Assembly (NCBI RefSeq): GCF_002443255.2
Contig: NW_019211457.1
Location: forward strand, 50,740,242-50,804,241
Reading direction: 5' to 3'
Source: Varroa destructor
Taxonomy: Eukaryota > Arthropoda > Arachnida > Mesostigmata > Varroidae
DNA length: 64,000 nucleotides
In this document: positions 28,233 to 42,808 of the stretch, piece after piece
How positions within the stretch are numbered: the first letter of the stretch is position 1
How the letters are laid out: each line of letters begins with the position of its first letter
Notes under the pieces: generated by a model
The model's input: the letters and a program-made list of their open reading frames with translations, nothing else
Told to the model about the DNA's origin: nothing
The model's database searches: none
Program-made: the position numbers and the translations under genes

Positions 28233-29721
28233 CAATGTTCAGTATCTTCGTCATCAGAGTCGTTCCTAATTCTTCCTCGAATATTCTTCCGAATGATCCC
28301 GCCTAAAATTGGTTTTCTCTTTTCTATAGGCTTTTCATCAGGTGGACAAGATAAATCTCCAGCGTAATTGATAACAGCTGAAAATGAAAGCACGACGTAA
28401 GTATTGCGAAGGCAAGGGAGTTTCACTGCAAGAGAAATGGTCCTCGTATTTTTAAAAAAATCGAATAATTTTTCATTTAGCTTATAAATGTTATCCAACT
28501 ATTCTCAATAAATTAGCTAACTCGAAACAACGTACCCTTCTGTGCGATTCGCCATTCCATCATCTCTGTTGAGAACTCGTCACGCCCACCAAGATCATCA
28601 AACCCTATAATATAGTCACAACTCTTAAAATCCTTAAATAGCACAATTGTAGGCAGCACACGAATCTTCATGCGGGTGCAAAGGAATGGTGCTTTATCTA
28701 CTGCAATGCGAAGAAACCTCGCTTCGGGATGTTTACCAGCAAGTAGCCGCAAATGCTTGTCCACGATGCCACATCTAATGTGACCGGAAAATGTTGATCG
28801 AACATGACAGACAAAGTTAGTTATGTTAGAAGAGAACTATCATTTCAGCCTTCCACGTAAAATCATCCGACTGCAAAGGTGACCTTAAGAACTTGAGAAT
28901 TCTATTTTTCTCTATTCTCCACAAAGATCATTGTGTATGGTAGTATTGTAAATATATGTGCATCGTAAAGAGGTGACTTTTTATCCAATAAGATTAGAGA
29001 CATGTTCAAGAAAATCGTTATAACAAAATCCTTTATGCGCTAACAAGATTAATATACTTATCTAGCAAATTGCGTTTATTAACTAAATTATCAAATTTTC
29101 ATTTCGGGCATATTTGTTTGCACGTAACCCCCAGTAGTTAATGGTATACTAATCCTTCTAATAGCAATTTCTTATGTTTATAGATGCTATTAGTTGTTAT
29201 CTAGTAGATAACACCAATGCTATTTTTGATGGTTCACTACGTACCGCATTGTTTCGTCTCTATAGAAATGTACAACGACATTCTTAGATTTCTTACAAGC
29301 GTCAAAAAATTCACTTTCGTTGGCAAGGTCGCTGTACTCGCCATGTCCTAGCTGAAGCCACTCTTTCTTCTGCTGTTCAGCTTTTTTCATTTCAGCCAAT
29401 CGCCGCTGACGAATACCTGTGTAGAGACACGATAGTATGGGTATAAATCATTATTGATAACCGCTATCATCGCGTGTTATACGATTACTCGATTAATTCT
29501 ATTACTGCGAGTCTCACCAATGAGAAAATACTCGAGGCATGAAAAATTCGTATTCGAAATAAATATACCAATGTTTTACTAGTGCAGCTATTACCTTCAA
29601 GATCGTCCTCGTCAAGCCTTTCGAGACGTTCAATTTCACGATCAATTTCGTCTTCCGCTATTTTTGCTGCTTCGAGCAGTTTATCTGCCAGCGCTTGTTG
29701 AACTGCTGCGTTAACATCCAT
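28232..29721 (-). CDS. Thioredoxin domain-containing protein 9 (TXNDC9 / ATP-binding-protein-associated)
   Basis: TXNDC9 is a cytosolic phosducin-like regulator of the CCT/TRiC chaperonin; that role is family knowledge. Four exons on the minus strand are 29721-29595, 29416-29245, 28774-28536 and 28377-28232. All borders are AG/GT and the phases join to a complete 227-aa protein, against 226 in human. The N-terminal part (about 1-65) is a charged helix ending in a conserved [12 protein letters not shown] segment. The thioredoxin-like domain runs from about 75 to 190, with [29 protein letters not shown] (cis-proline loop) and IIGFDDLGG. In place of the redox CxxC it has CGIV at 101-104, so a single active-site cysteine, as in the family. 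The tail is basic then acidic ([10 protein letters not shown]). The start at 29721 is chosen because it fits the family N-terminus and directly follows an AG acceptor (TTGCAG then ATG), suggesting a non-coding leader exon. Confidence 0.93.
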
Positions 29722-32669
29722 CTGCAATGATGAAGACGTATACATCCGTAAGGCAAAGCATGACTTATCATTTAGTGAGAACAGTTATTTATCGTAACAG
29801 ACGTTTTCTAATTTACAAACAAATGTGCAGCCCTCAGATTAGGCGCACCAAAAAGCGGCAAATAATGATTAATAATAATATTCATAAGGAATGCTGCAAG
29901 AGCCAAACCATTTTTCGGTTCAGCAATTATCATTCAGCAAACAAAACCAATCTAATTCGAGCTTTCTTAGCTTCACGGCCAGCTTAAAACTAAAATAAAA
30001 TAAATAAAGCTTCAAAATAAAGCTTAAAACTTTGCTTGACTCATCACTTTGAAACCCTGGAGGTTTGGTCCGATCATGAAGATTGCTAACAACGATTTCA
30101 TTAAGCAATCTACAACTGTATTATAACAAAAGAAGTCATTTCCGTCATTAAATACCAATGATGCAGTAATACCATCACCGCTTTAAACTTTTGAACGACC
30201 AGTATATATAGTTACAGCCATGATTTAAACTAAATGTCCATTTGAGGCATGGAAGTTGGCAGTTGAGTTATTCAAAAAAATATAGGTCGCTCATTTGACA
30301 TTTCACTAACGGCTTCTACCGTAAAATTATAAAGCGGCAATCGGTCAAACTTTCAGTGAATTTTTTCAGAGAGGTTTCATGTGAATCAAATGACACGAAG
30401 CATTTGATGGTTTATCTTATTTACTCATTATTACGCTCCTCTTCCTCCGAGGTCGTAACCCTACAAGCTAAATCCGTCAAAAACCTCAGTTGAAACCATT
30501 CCACTTCGAATGACAAGCCGCGCAAAGTAGAGCATATTCGATTCACTACCAGTAACTGAAAATACCTGTCAGCGTTTTGCAACCTTTTCGTTTAACACAC
30601 TGTACACTGCTCTCCTATACTACACGATTTAACCAAATATAGAAAAACCCACTACAGCAATTTAGCCCTGAAGAATCGCAGCTGTCTTGGATGAAGCACG
30701 AGGTGAGGCTCCGAAAATCGACACTGTCGATTTTGAAAGAGGGACTGACCTTTTATTGCTTGCATGACCAAAATAAACACAAGAATTTGAAAATAATTTC
30801 GATGTTGTCTGCTATGAACAAATGGCGCGTATACTCATAGGCTGCTTTGTACATTAGAATTTCGGGTTTATGATTGAATTAATCCTATGGAGTCAATACC
30901 ACGTATGTGATTAATTGCCGCCAATTAAACCGGACAGTGGTCGATAAGAAGTCGCTACAAATCATACTGTTCTTTGTTTAGAGGATTAAATTAAAAAGAG
31001 TTAGTTATTACTCTAAAAGGGTACAGAATGCTAGTCACGATGTAATTTTGTAACTAATTAATAACGAACACAAAAGGACAGAGGAAACTGTTGAGATAAA
31101 GCGGGATACTTCTAAGAAATCTTTAAAGCTCTAATTAGGATTCCCCCTATTAGCTGGGCTATTGGAGTTTGAGTTAATAGGCAAATGCAACTCGTTTTAC
31201 TGACTTTTACCAGCAGCGGCTTCTACCTTATTTGGACAGAGTAATGGACTTCTATACGTTTTACAATAGTGAAATAGTTCTGCAATAGTAATTTTGAAAC
31301 GTCATCTTAGATGCTCTCCATCGAGTAGTATGTTACTCTAGCGTATGTATATACTGTTTGCACGTATTATATCTTTATTAATGAAAACCGAACCTTTTAT
31401 TAAAGCGTTTGCCACAAGCAGTCATACATAGGTTTTGCTCACTTATTTTTGTGCTTCGTGGTCATGCAAAGAGGTTCGACGATAAGAACTGAATTGTAAA
31501 ACTGTATTAACGACCCATTTACCAGGCTATCATAAAAGGCGAACTTTAACAATGAATAACCTTGGAACCACACGCCGAAACTGGGGTGGTAGGCACCTCA
31601 ATTTTCTAGAAACTTGCGAATGAAAACTGGTTGAGTTTACTCCGGGAAAAATGTGTTCAAAAGGAAAATATCTTTAACACTTGAAAATCGACCCGAAGTA
31701 CGAAGTTTTTGTCCTTTGAAAGCCACAGCGATACGCAAATTCATTGAAGATCAATGAAGACATTAGTAAGGACGCCCGAAGATCAGCCAGCAGGTCTGCA
31801 GAAGTCATGATCTTAAGGGCAATGATGCATTGCCACAATCACAAAGGCTTATCACGAATGTACAGCTTGGATGTTAACGGCTCTCTTGGCCAAAGCTGCC
31901 ATTTCAATGTAACGTGTTACCGAATCAACGCCCAAGTATCTAGGATTGGAAAACTCAGTGAACAATAAATCTCCCGTGGATTCACTATGGCAAATACATA
32001 GTCGTGGATTCACTTTGGAAAATAGTTATATATACAACAAATCGAACAAACGAATCGACCAGTTTTCCAGGTAGAAATGCTCGTGTTCTATGTGTGACTC
32101 ATGGACCTACGCGAACCGATGGATGGCACGGCAATCGAAAACTCGCAGTCTGCTTATCGCTAGTACCACTAGATATCATAACCATGCGTGCATTATTTTC
32201 TGAATTTGATTTGAGCACAAAAATAACGTGAGCCTGTGTGTGATTGCAGGTTTTTCATGAAGGTGCAGCAGCTACTAAAAAAATCTCTCTTAAATAAATA
32301 ACAGCTTTTTTAAAAACAAGCTTTAAGCAAATCTCCTTTATAAATTAAAGGAGTAAATAAGATTACTGAGCTAAATATGCACCGTTTTAATCAACGATCG
32401 GGTAGCCAACTATGTATATGTCTAGCTTTGTCATTGTGGAAGATGGCTTATGGTAATTTAGCTAGTTGTTGTAGACAGTAGGGATCCGTATGGATCATTT
32501 TGCTAGGAGCTAAAAAATAATGATTTTCTCCCAATCTCATTAAACACATAGCATCACATTTTTTTGCGTCAGTGACACAGATTGTGAAGTAGTTTTATTT
32601 AATACATTTGCATTTTTATTTCAATAGCACGATCGATCGTTTTAGAATCGACTCAATTTCGTTGCGTTT

Positions 32670-33144
32670 CTAGACCTTCGCAGCTGGAAATACGATCGAG
32701 TAGTCTTCCGCGTCAATTTTGATGGCGTAATTAGTTTTCTTCAAAGGATTTAGAAGTACTTGGTATTGGACGTTTAGTTCCTTGACATGTCATGGCTATT
32801 CATGTGTCGGTCGCTATGGTTTCGTCGATTGTTTTGTAGCTACTTGACCACTACGAGGCGCGTCTTTTGCCCTAAATTTCTAAAACGACAGCGACAAATC
32901 CCAATTTCTTGCCCGTTTCCTTCGCCATCAGATCGAATATCACGCATTGTTTATGGGTTTTGAGCAGCATTTGTGCCTTAATCGTAGCAGAATTGGGCAG
33001 AAGAAAGGCAGCATTTTTGCCTTTCATCGCGTGTCGGAATAACGGCATTCCGATATGTTTGACATAGTGACTATTGTCAGATCTCATGATACCGATAACG
33101 CCTCGGCACGACTCCTTATAAAAAATATGTGGCTTTAAAGCTAT
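32670..33144 (-). other. Unrecognised coding-like fragment, interrupted
   Basis: On the minus strand a frame is open from about 33144 to a stop at 32872-32874 (roughly 90 codons), with segments such as HYVKHIGMPLFRHAMKGKN and MAKETGKKLGFVAVV. After the stop, another open piece (32789-32670) reads HVKELNVQYQVLLNPLKK and ends IDAEDYSIVFPAAKV then stop. The residue mix looks more protein-like than neighbouring chance frames, but the two pieces are separated by stops and I see no convincing intron. It could be a degraded transposon or retrocopy, or chance. I recognise no family, so I assign no function. Confidence 0.25.
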
Positions 33145-33205
33145 TTAACTAGAAAAATTGTCAAGAGCTTTCGCTATTTAACTAGAAAAATTGTCAAGAG
33201 CTTTC
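33140..33205. repeat. Exact tandem duplication, 33 bp x 2
   Basis: The 33-base unit at 33140-33172 (GCTATTTAACTAG...GAGCTTTC) is repeated exactly at 33173-33205. Zero divergence suggests a recent duplication or an assembly artefact. Confidence 0.93.
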
Positions 33206-33523
33206 GATGACTCAATATCAGGTTAAAAGATCTGGCATTTATTACCTAACACCTTTTTCTTTTAACTGTAAAAAGGATTTGGAATGCATTTACAGTTATC
33301 GTAAGCTCCTTAATCATAGCACAACTTGAGTTAGAGGCTCAGTTTGTACATCCCTTGTTTTAATATCTTTGGATTCAAAGATTGCTCTGTTGCCTCCTCT
33401 TATCTCAAGGCGCTGCTTGTCCCTGATGCATTTATACAAGGGTCTATAAACTGTATTATACTCTACTTAATAAACAATACAAATACAAGTGTAGGAATCT
33501 TACACTCCTAAACTTTCCTTCGT

Positions 33524-33588
33524 AAAAATACTTTTCAGAATACCTGGTTTTAAGCAAAAAATACTTTTCAGAATACCTGGTTTTAAGC
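33524..33588. repeat. Tandem duplication, period 33 bp
   Basis: The 32-base unit AAAAATACTTTTCAG...TTTTAAGC at 33524-33555 recurs identically at 33557-33588, separated by one A. The period of 33 equals that of the unrelated duplication about 350 bases away. Confidence 0.93.
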
Positions 33589-33700
33589 AGTCGTCTAAGA
33601 ATCAATCATTATGACCCACTAATAGCTGAGTCTAGAGAACTCTTTGTGATTCTAAGCAAAACCTAATATTTATTGTAATTAAGTCAAGAAAAACTGTTCG

Positions 33701-33706
33701 TTTATT
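33701..33706 (-). terminator. Uridine phosphorylase poly(A) signal AATAAA
   Basis: On the minus strand AATAAA begins six bases after the TGA stop (33713-33715). This implies a very short 3' UTR, like that of the neighbouring TXNDC9. Confidence 0.55.
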
Positions 33707-33712
33707 GCTGCC

Positions 33713-35696
<1,984 letters not shown>

Positions 35697-38600
35697 CTAT
35701 AGAACAAAACGAAGAGGAAGCATACAGCGCCATTAAGCTATTATAACCCCAACAAATATATCTATTTGCCGTGTATAACACTCCATACATATGTTTGCTG
35801 ATCTGCCTTCGCTTTCTCTCTCTACTTTTCCCTTTGAACGCACTACACTCTACAGATCTGCCTGGTAACTAGCGTTCGTATAGTAGTGAATGGTTGAGAG
35901 TTTATCACTGCTGACTACGTCTGATCCCTTTCTGGGATTAAGCGGCCGCTGTAATAACGAATAGAATCATGAGACCCGTCGGCAAGCAGAATCTGTGACG
36001 CCGCGTATTTCCCACTTACGGCCATCTAATACAAACCTAGATTGTGGTGAATAATTTTTAATGTCGTCATAGTTCAGTCGGCAACAAAATCATTCTTGGG
36101 CAGCTCCAGGCTTTCGTGTATACCATAAATAGTGGCAATCTATCTAATACACCTCACTTCATAGCAATGAAATGTCCTACTTCTTACGTAGGTTATGGTA
36201 ATAGCTTAAGAGTGAATAGGATTATTAAGGTAACTGCTTTCGAGCTTAGCAGAACTGTACGATATGCTCTTAAGCTGTCCGCTACCTCGGAGCAGTTGAA
36301 TAATCAATGATTTATATTCACTCCGTTTCGCGAAATATTGCACGCTGCGTAAATGTATGGCTTTATATCTCGCATGCCGTTGCCGTGTCCGAGTACAAGC
36401 AGATCTAAAGGCAATTCGTGTGAACTTAGGTTCTATTTTTTTTACATGGTATCAGCACTCACATCATGGAGATTCGGGCCTGTTTTTTTACAGTGCGACC
36501 GTCAAGTTGTTGATGGTTTTAATAGATGGAGACGACGTGATTTCACGCGCCGCGGCGAGACACTCTTGCCCTCTCGCTTCTGCGTCTCGGTCACACTGTC
36601 ATACGCGACGATCGGCGGTGCTAGCTTCCCACGATGGCCTGCAACACTTACCCTTTGGGGATTAGCAATCCAACTACAGGGCTAATACCAAAAGAAGTGA
36701 TTGTATGTACATATATTTCTTACTTGAAGGCGGGTCCTGCGTCCATGCTGTATATATAATATTAGAAGCCTGAATATCTTTTTTGGCTAAACTTCTTTTT
36801 CTTAGACTTTTAGCATCTCTACATGCCGCGGTGTAGCTACGGCTGCCGCTAACGGCTGGTAAAGCTACAGGCGTGTTACATATGCGTACATACATACGAC
36901 TATATTTATAGCAATACACAAAATAAATTGGAATCATAGTGTTGTAAAAAGTCCATGACGATTATGTCACCACATAGCACTTGTTTGGCACCTTTCAATG
37001 TACTAGCGTCTAGCTTACAAGCTCCAAACACTATTTATATGTCGCTTAATTCATCAATCTGTTTTCCTCCTTGCTAACCTATTGGTGAATCTGAAGTATG
37101 GGAATTAATACACCTCGTAAACCCTAATTGCGATTCAATCTACTATAGTAATATTTTACCTATTGTGCACCAAGTGTGGACACAGGTATTAGAGTTATGC
37201 CAACATGTGCTATGGGTTCAATAGATACTTTATCAAAATCAGGTGTGTCACCTCGTTTTGATCTTTGACACAAAAAACGGAGCCGTTTCTGTAAAGGAAA
37301 CGGCAAAAACGCGTCCGCTTGGAAGGGTAATAATATCTCACTCAAACTCTTTCCAAAGAAAATCCTCGATGAACTGCTCCTGTGGTTACCACACTGCGAG
37401 CGTCACTCACTAACCGATAGTAGGGGGGCTTTTCGTGGTAACGTGAACCCCGCTTAGAAGTACATGAAGCTCCGTTTGGGGGCGCTACGGGTACAACGTT
37501 TGATAGCGGCTGGACTTCAGAATCATCTTTTTTTAGCATTCGTAGATGATTTCTAAATTATTTCAAAGATCAATGACTTTATACTCTGTTGCGTGCGCTA
37601 CCTAGTCCACATACTGCAAGGACCGTAAAGCGAAAAAACAAAAAAAAAGTTGCTTATAGACAATAGCTGATCTTCGGCTCATACGAAATGATTCATACTA
37701 AAAAAACGGCCACGAAGTCTGTTTTCTCGACAATAATGTCCAGCACAACTACTTTCATCATTGTTTTAGAGGCTTTCGATTTTCCTGCCCTAAGTTCGTC
37801 AATAAATATTTCCAAAGACAAAAATAATTACATATTGTTTTCTATTTACCTGAAAAATCAGACTATGTTCCGCGTGAGACTGCAACGCTGTTCGGATAGA
37901 ATACTGCTTCCTGACCACTCAAATTACACAACTGATCAATACTACGTTGTTTCGCAAGCACACTAAATATTGGCGAAAAAAAAAAAAAATTAACTGAATT
38001 ATTTCTAAATCTAGTATTTATAAAAACGACTTTAACAACAAAAGCTAGATAATGACAATTATTCGATCCGTATAATGTCAATTCTTAGTGTAATACCTAT
38101 AGATTATTTTATTCCTCCTCTAATCTGTGACGTTTGAATTATACCGGGCTAGCTTCCAAGAAGTTTCCGTTTCTAGATATTGAAAGCTCCGTATTATTAT
38201 CATCGTAACATTAGCCGCTATCGGCACTGGATGATTAGCGGTTCCGATCCATTCGGTAAGCGTCACATTTATGCCTTACTTGCGTACTCTTATTCGACTA
38301 GCGGAGAATCAGATATGTTGAAACAAATATAACGGCGAGCACTACTTTTCATTGGTTGATTGCTTAATGCTGACAGAAGCGGATTCGTATTTATCGAGGG
38401 CCCCCCGCAATGCATGTCTAATCACGTTATTTTTTGCCCCGTTCTTTAGTTACAGTGGTTCTATAAAGTTCAAAGCACCGCTCGTTTGTCCAGTGTTACT
38501 CACGAGCAGCGAAACATAACGTAGAATAATCTACGCGGTTATTAGCTAAGCACGATTGAGCACTGGTAAACAGAGCCAGGTCAACCGCATAATGTAAAAA

Positions 38601-39578
38601 AAAAAATACAAAAAAAAAAAGGTCACTGAAATACATCTGGGCTTTCGTACACTATTTCTTTTCGAAATGCGCAGCGAACGTAGGTATTGTGAAGAGTTCA
38701 CTCAAAAGCGTGCTCTTATCAGTGTCTCCGTATCAACATTGACACTGAACCTGAACGTCTCAGGGGAGCAGACAAATCAGTACACAGTGCTTCAGACTCG
38801 CAAGGAGCCTTCACATACAATTTGTGACCTAGGCAACTGGCCGATCTAGTAGATCGAGTTCGCTCTAAATGCCAGTTTCGGTTGTTCGTTAAATTCTAAA
38901 CATAGTTTTCAGAGCTAAACAAGGCAACGTCGGCGGAAAACGACATTATTTCACTCGGCACAATCTTTAACTTGCTCTATGAATTCCAATTTTGGTTGCT
39001 TTTATGATTGTGTTGCTTAATCGCGTGCGGTCTACTACTGTTCAAGTACCATTGGATTGATCCATTAAATGCTCTTTTGTAACCACTTGAGGATATTATG
39101 GAATATTTCATGCATAAACAAATGAAAAAGTTCATTGAAGCAACGTCGGGTCGAGTGCTTTAAAATCGAAAGCAAGCGATATGTCTTCGAAAGTTGCGAA
39201 GGTTTTTACACATGCGAGCTTATAGGTAAATTGCCTGTAAATTTACCTGTAACGTCGTATAGCTTGCTAAATTTCGCAAAAACTGAGTACATACACCATT
39301 CACCACAGGCTGGGTTATACATAATGCGATAATCTCATGCTTTGTGGTTGATCAAAAATATTGCCGAGGGGAAAACTATCCGTCAATTTGACGAAGTTGT
39401 TTAGTGGTCTGCCGTTGTGAATTTGTGAGTTCATGAAAAGTGAAGCTGTGAAAAATTAAGTATTACATAAATATTCTACTATATATTAGCTTACCTTTAT
39501 ATTTCTTAATAAAAACTTGTTACCCCTTATTCGATGCATGGCGCTTGGGGAAACACCGAAACAATTGCCTCTATAGAT

Positions 39579-40189
39579 TCAATGTATGCAGGTGTCCATA
39601 CCTTTGTATGTGACAGCAGTAAAAGCTGAATGATCAGTTTCCAGCTTCATAGTATGCAAACGACCCATTCGATTCTGCCTTTGTTTATAAGCAAATCTTT
39701 CAATCAATTTTCCCATAGTTAGCAATAAAACTATTTTCTTTTCATGGCTCGCAAATTTTTCGAAATTATGCCGATGACAACAGGCCCGCCCGCCAGCCAT
39801 CGAAGGGGTTTCAGCCTGCGCCGCAAGTGCCAGGATCTCAGGATCGAGCTGAATGTCGTCGTGGGTCCGCTTTTCATCTGGGTCGGGTTTGGTGCGGTAG
39901 TGTGATTCGCGCGCGGACGACAACAGTCCAATGATCGCTGGGTCTGTGCCGTGTCGTTCCGTTACTACCTCAGATATTGGTTCGATAGTATTGTATTACT
40001 AGAGCCGATAACGGCGATCACGCCGATAATATCGCCTTATCGCTGTCGAAGTTCGGTGGCCGAACGAATAGCAGTGAAAACAACGATCACGACAACAACA
40101 GCGATAATCACTAGCACCAGCAGTGAGTGTGGGAAGTGTTCATTCGCGGTCACGAGGCCGTCGACAGGTACCTCGATTTTAATGGTCAG
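39579..40189 (-). other. Unassigned coding-like segment with a possible membrane helix
   Basis: On the minus strand a pyrimidine-rich tract and a TCTAAG acceptor-like site precede an open frame starting near 40189 (LTIKIEVPVDGLVTANEHF). It runs into a strongly hydrophobic stretch (LLVLVIIAVVVVIVVFTAI, about 40123-40067) followed by basic residues and stops at 40037-40039. A second frame, offset by one, is open from about 39995 and reads GLLSSARESHYRTKPDPDEK and DDIQLDPEILALAAQAE, like a charged cytoplasmic tail. Together they resemble the end of a single-pass membrane protein broken by a frameshift or a very small intron. The Val run overlaps a degenerate GTT repeat, so chance is possible. 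I do not recognise the family. Confidence 0.3.
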
Positions 40190-42281
40190 ACGACTTAGAC
40201 AACAGAGGAGGAGAAAGAGACTGGCGTGGTGGATAGGGAAGAGGTCGAGTAGCTAACGAGTGGCAGAGGAAGTGAAGGGGAATGGAATGAGGCTTTTAAA
40301 AATTGAAAACCCCAAATTAAAGATGGGGCGGGTCAGATCTGAACGAGAGCCATGGAAGGAGCAGAAAAATAAGTTGGGCTGGCGTTTGGGTGATTATGCT
40401 TTTTGCCGTTTAATTGTTTAAGGAAGACATTGTCAGCGATGAGTTTTCACCATTTTTCAAACGTTTTCTGTCAAAATGACCCCAGATTGGGCCCCATCCT
40501 CCATTCTACATTGGGGTCTTTCTGGTTACAATATTTCTGTTCGACACTGCGTCTCTCGATGCTTCTTTGTCTATTATCATCTGCTTAGCCTCTTGCAAAT
40601 TTCCTCCTCTTCGTATTTGTTGCTCATTGAAATCTCTTGACTTAATTGAGGGGGCAAGGAGCATGATGAAGGGGGCCAGGGTGTAGCGGCTTATTGAGAA
40701 CGATGAGAAGTTACGGGACAGATTGCTTTCTCAATATTCGATCATGTCGATTTCCAATCTGCGTGGCAATGAAAGCAACCAACTAGTCCGTGGTGCCTCA
40801 CTATAACCACTCGACAACGGAGCCTCTCGGCACGAGTTCTTATTTAGTCGCTCGTTTGTGCTCCAACAGTCGTCTCTTTTTCTTTGCGGGTGTAAAAGGT
40901 CGCTGACGGCTAGTCAACGGGTTCAGTAGTAACCCAAGAAGCGGTAAGCAGAAATTTCTAAATCTAATCAAGTCATCGCGCCCAGCTGTATATTGTTCCG
41001 CGTCTAAAATGGCGTTCGTGCCAGTTGTAATCACTTGAGGATAGGCCGAGTAAATTCTTAAATATCTGATTAATCACTAGGAAAGTAACGCGAAGGGAAA
41101 TAAATTTGTTAGAAATAGTCGATGCTGTTGCTCTCAAGATAAATGTTCAGGTGGAACTCACTCAACAAGAGCGATCATGTTCGTTTCCTAATCTTGAACG
41201 GGACTTTTTTTTTTTTACAATGATCCGTTTGCAAATTCTGATGTAAGCACAGAAATTTTCGCCTGTCATAAAACCTACTACAATCTGATTCGCTGCTCGC
41301 ATCCGCCTCAGAGGCGTACATTCAACTCAGTTAGTGTTGGTTTGTTTAAAAAAGACGGTTGTGAAGGCAAAAGTTATAAGCAGTCGATCGATCACTCGAA
41401 TAAGATGTTCATGTTGAATTTAATATTTCTACAAATGAATTCGTTCCTCTGCAAAGGACTGCAATTTGTGCAGATATGTATAAGGACATAACGTTTTCAT
41501 ACATAGGACATAAAAGGCTTCACACGTGAGCCCGTCGTTAGTGATTACTTACAGAGATAAATTTTGAAGTCAGCTAGCATCACAACGTATTGTAAAGATT
41601 TCCATCACAGAAAATCGGTTAGCCGAAGAGAAACCTCCAGGTCGTATCTTCACTTTAAGGTGCCTATTACATGGATCAACTTTCAGTGTTACTGATAGGG
41701 GTTCGTGTGGCGCAGAGTCCCGTATCTGTTTTATTTGTGGTAAGTATCAATAAAACTGCCTTTTAATCACATTTTTAACCCTAAATTGTTAGGATTTGCT
41801 GGCTTCACTGGAAACAAGTGAGCAACAATGAAGACAACGATCAGAGAGTTAAAGAGGAACCAGTAGAACGGAGGTTTGGGTAGTTCGTGAATCGAGAGAG
41901 TGAATAATCGTCTATACGCTGCGAAATTAGCAAGCGAAATGAAGATAAGCAATAATGAAGGATAACAGATACAACGTTTATCTCTTACGTTCATCTTACT
42001 TATATTCGTCGCTGTTCAACACTCATATCTAAGAAAGTGCTCTACCGAATTGTTATATGACGTTATTTTATCTTCACTCTGCTGCAATTTTTTGTTATCT
42101 CATAAATTACTTTTGCTGTCGATTTAAAAAAATAGGAAATATAATTTTGTTGATGAAGGGAAATCAATGACGACACGCTTAAAGAGCAAAGCAAGAATTT
42201 CATATCGGAATACCACAATCGTATACGCACGATGGACAAGATGAGAGAACAATTTTTACGGCTGCCCGAACTAGCTTGAAT

Positions 42282-42329
42282 ACCTAAAAGTCAATATAAG
42301 GAGGAACCTAAAAGTCAATAAAAGGAGGA
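42282..42329. repeat. Tandem duplication, 24 bp x 2
   Basis: A 24-base unit (ACCTAAAAGTCAATATAAGG + AGGA) at 42282-42305 is repeated at 42306-42329 with one T-to-A difference. Confidence 0.92.
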
Positions 42330-42797
42330 AACCCGATCGGGGACACTGTCACCCGGTGTTACAACATGTTAGTTAAAAAGAATGTTGTGATCCATTAAAA
42401 TGAGGTTAATATTTATACTCATCGGCATCGGAAACATCACAGATTAATTGAGGTGACCTCCACATTAATGTAAGTGGCAAGTATTGTGCGTCTCTATTAT
42501 AATTATAGCTATTTTATATAAGTATTTTTTCGTCAATGCGAGAGCTGCAAAGCGACACCTAATTCCCATTCAACACAAACGAAAATGAGTGTTGCCAAAC
42601 GAAGCCTTCTAGGACTGTATTTCGTATCTAGTGACTTAACTGTATAGCACATTGGCTGACATCGTTGTCTCATCACTTTTATTACAATGTAAAATTCACA
42701 TTTATTAGTCGAACATTACATGTTTATTGTTTTTCCCTCTTCCTACTCCGGCCGCCCCTTGGCTTTAAATATCATCTAGGCCTCCATGAAGGATCAA

Positions 42798-42808
42798 CCC
42801 CCCCCCCC
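42798..42808. repeat. C11 homopolymer
   Basis: Eleven consecutive C residues in a C-rich stretch. A (TAG)n run lies nearby at about 43262-43278 and a G-rich run at about 43320-43335. Confidence 0.9.

Larger units (their letters stand above)
29722..33700. other. Spacer between TXNDC9 and uridine phosphorylase
   Basis: This should contain the TXNDC9 promoter and non-coding first exon and lies downstream of the uridine phosphorylase terminator. I cannot point to a TATA/Inr pair. It holds a tandem near-duplication at about 31975-32030 (CGTGGATTCACT twice), two exact-type tandem duplications of period 33, and one coding-like fragment, all listed separately. No other gene is supportable. Confidence 0.55.

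Noticed and set aside
36017..36026. Minus-strand ATGGCC followed by a perfect GTAAGT donor, upstream of uridine phosphorylase
   Set aside because: It ends in phase 0, but the first visible uridine phosphorylase exon needs a preceding exon ending in phase 2, so it cannot be the missing start exon without another exon in between.
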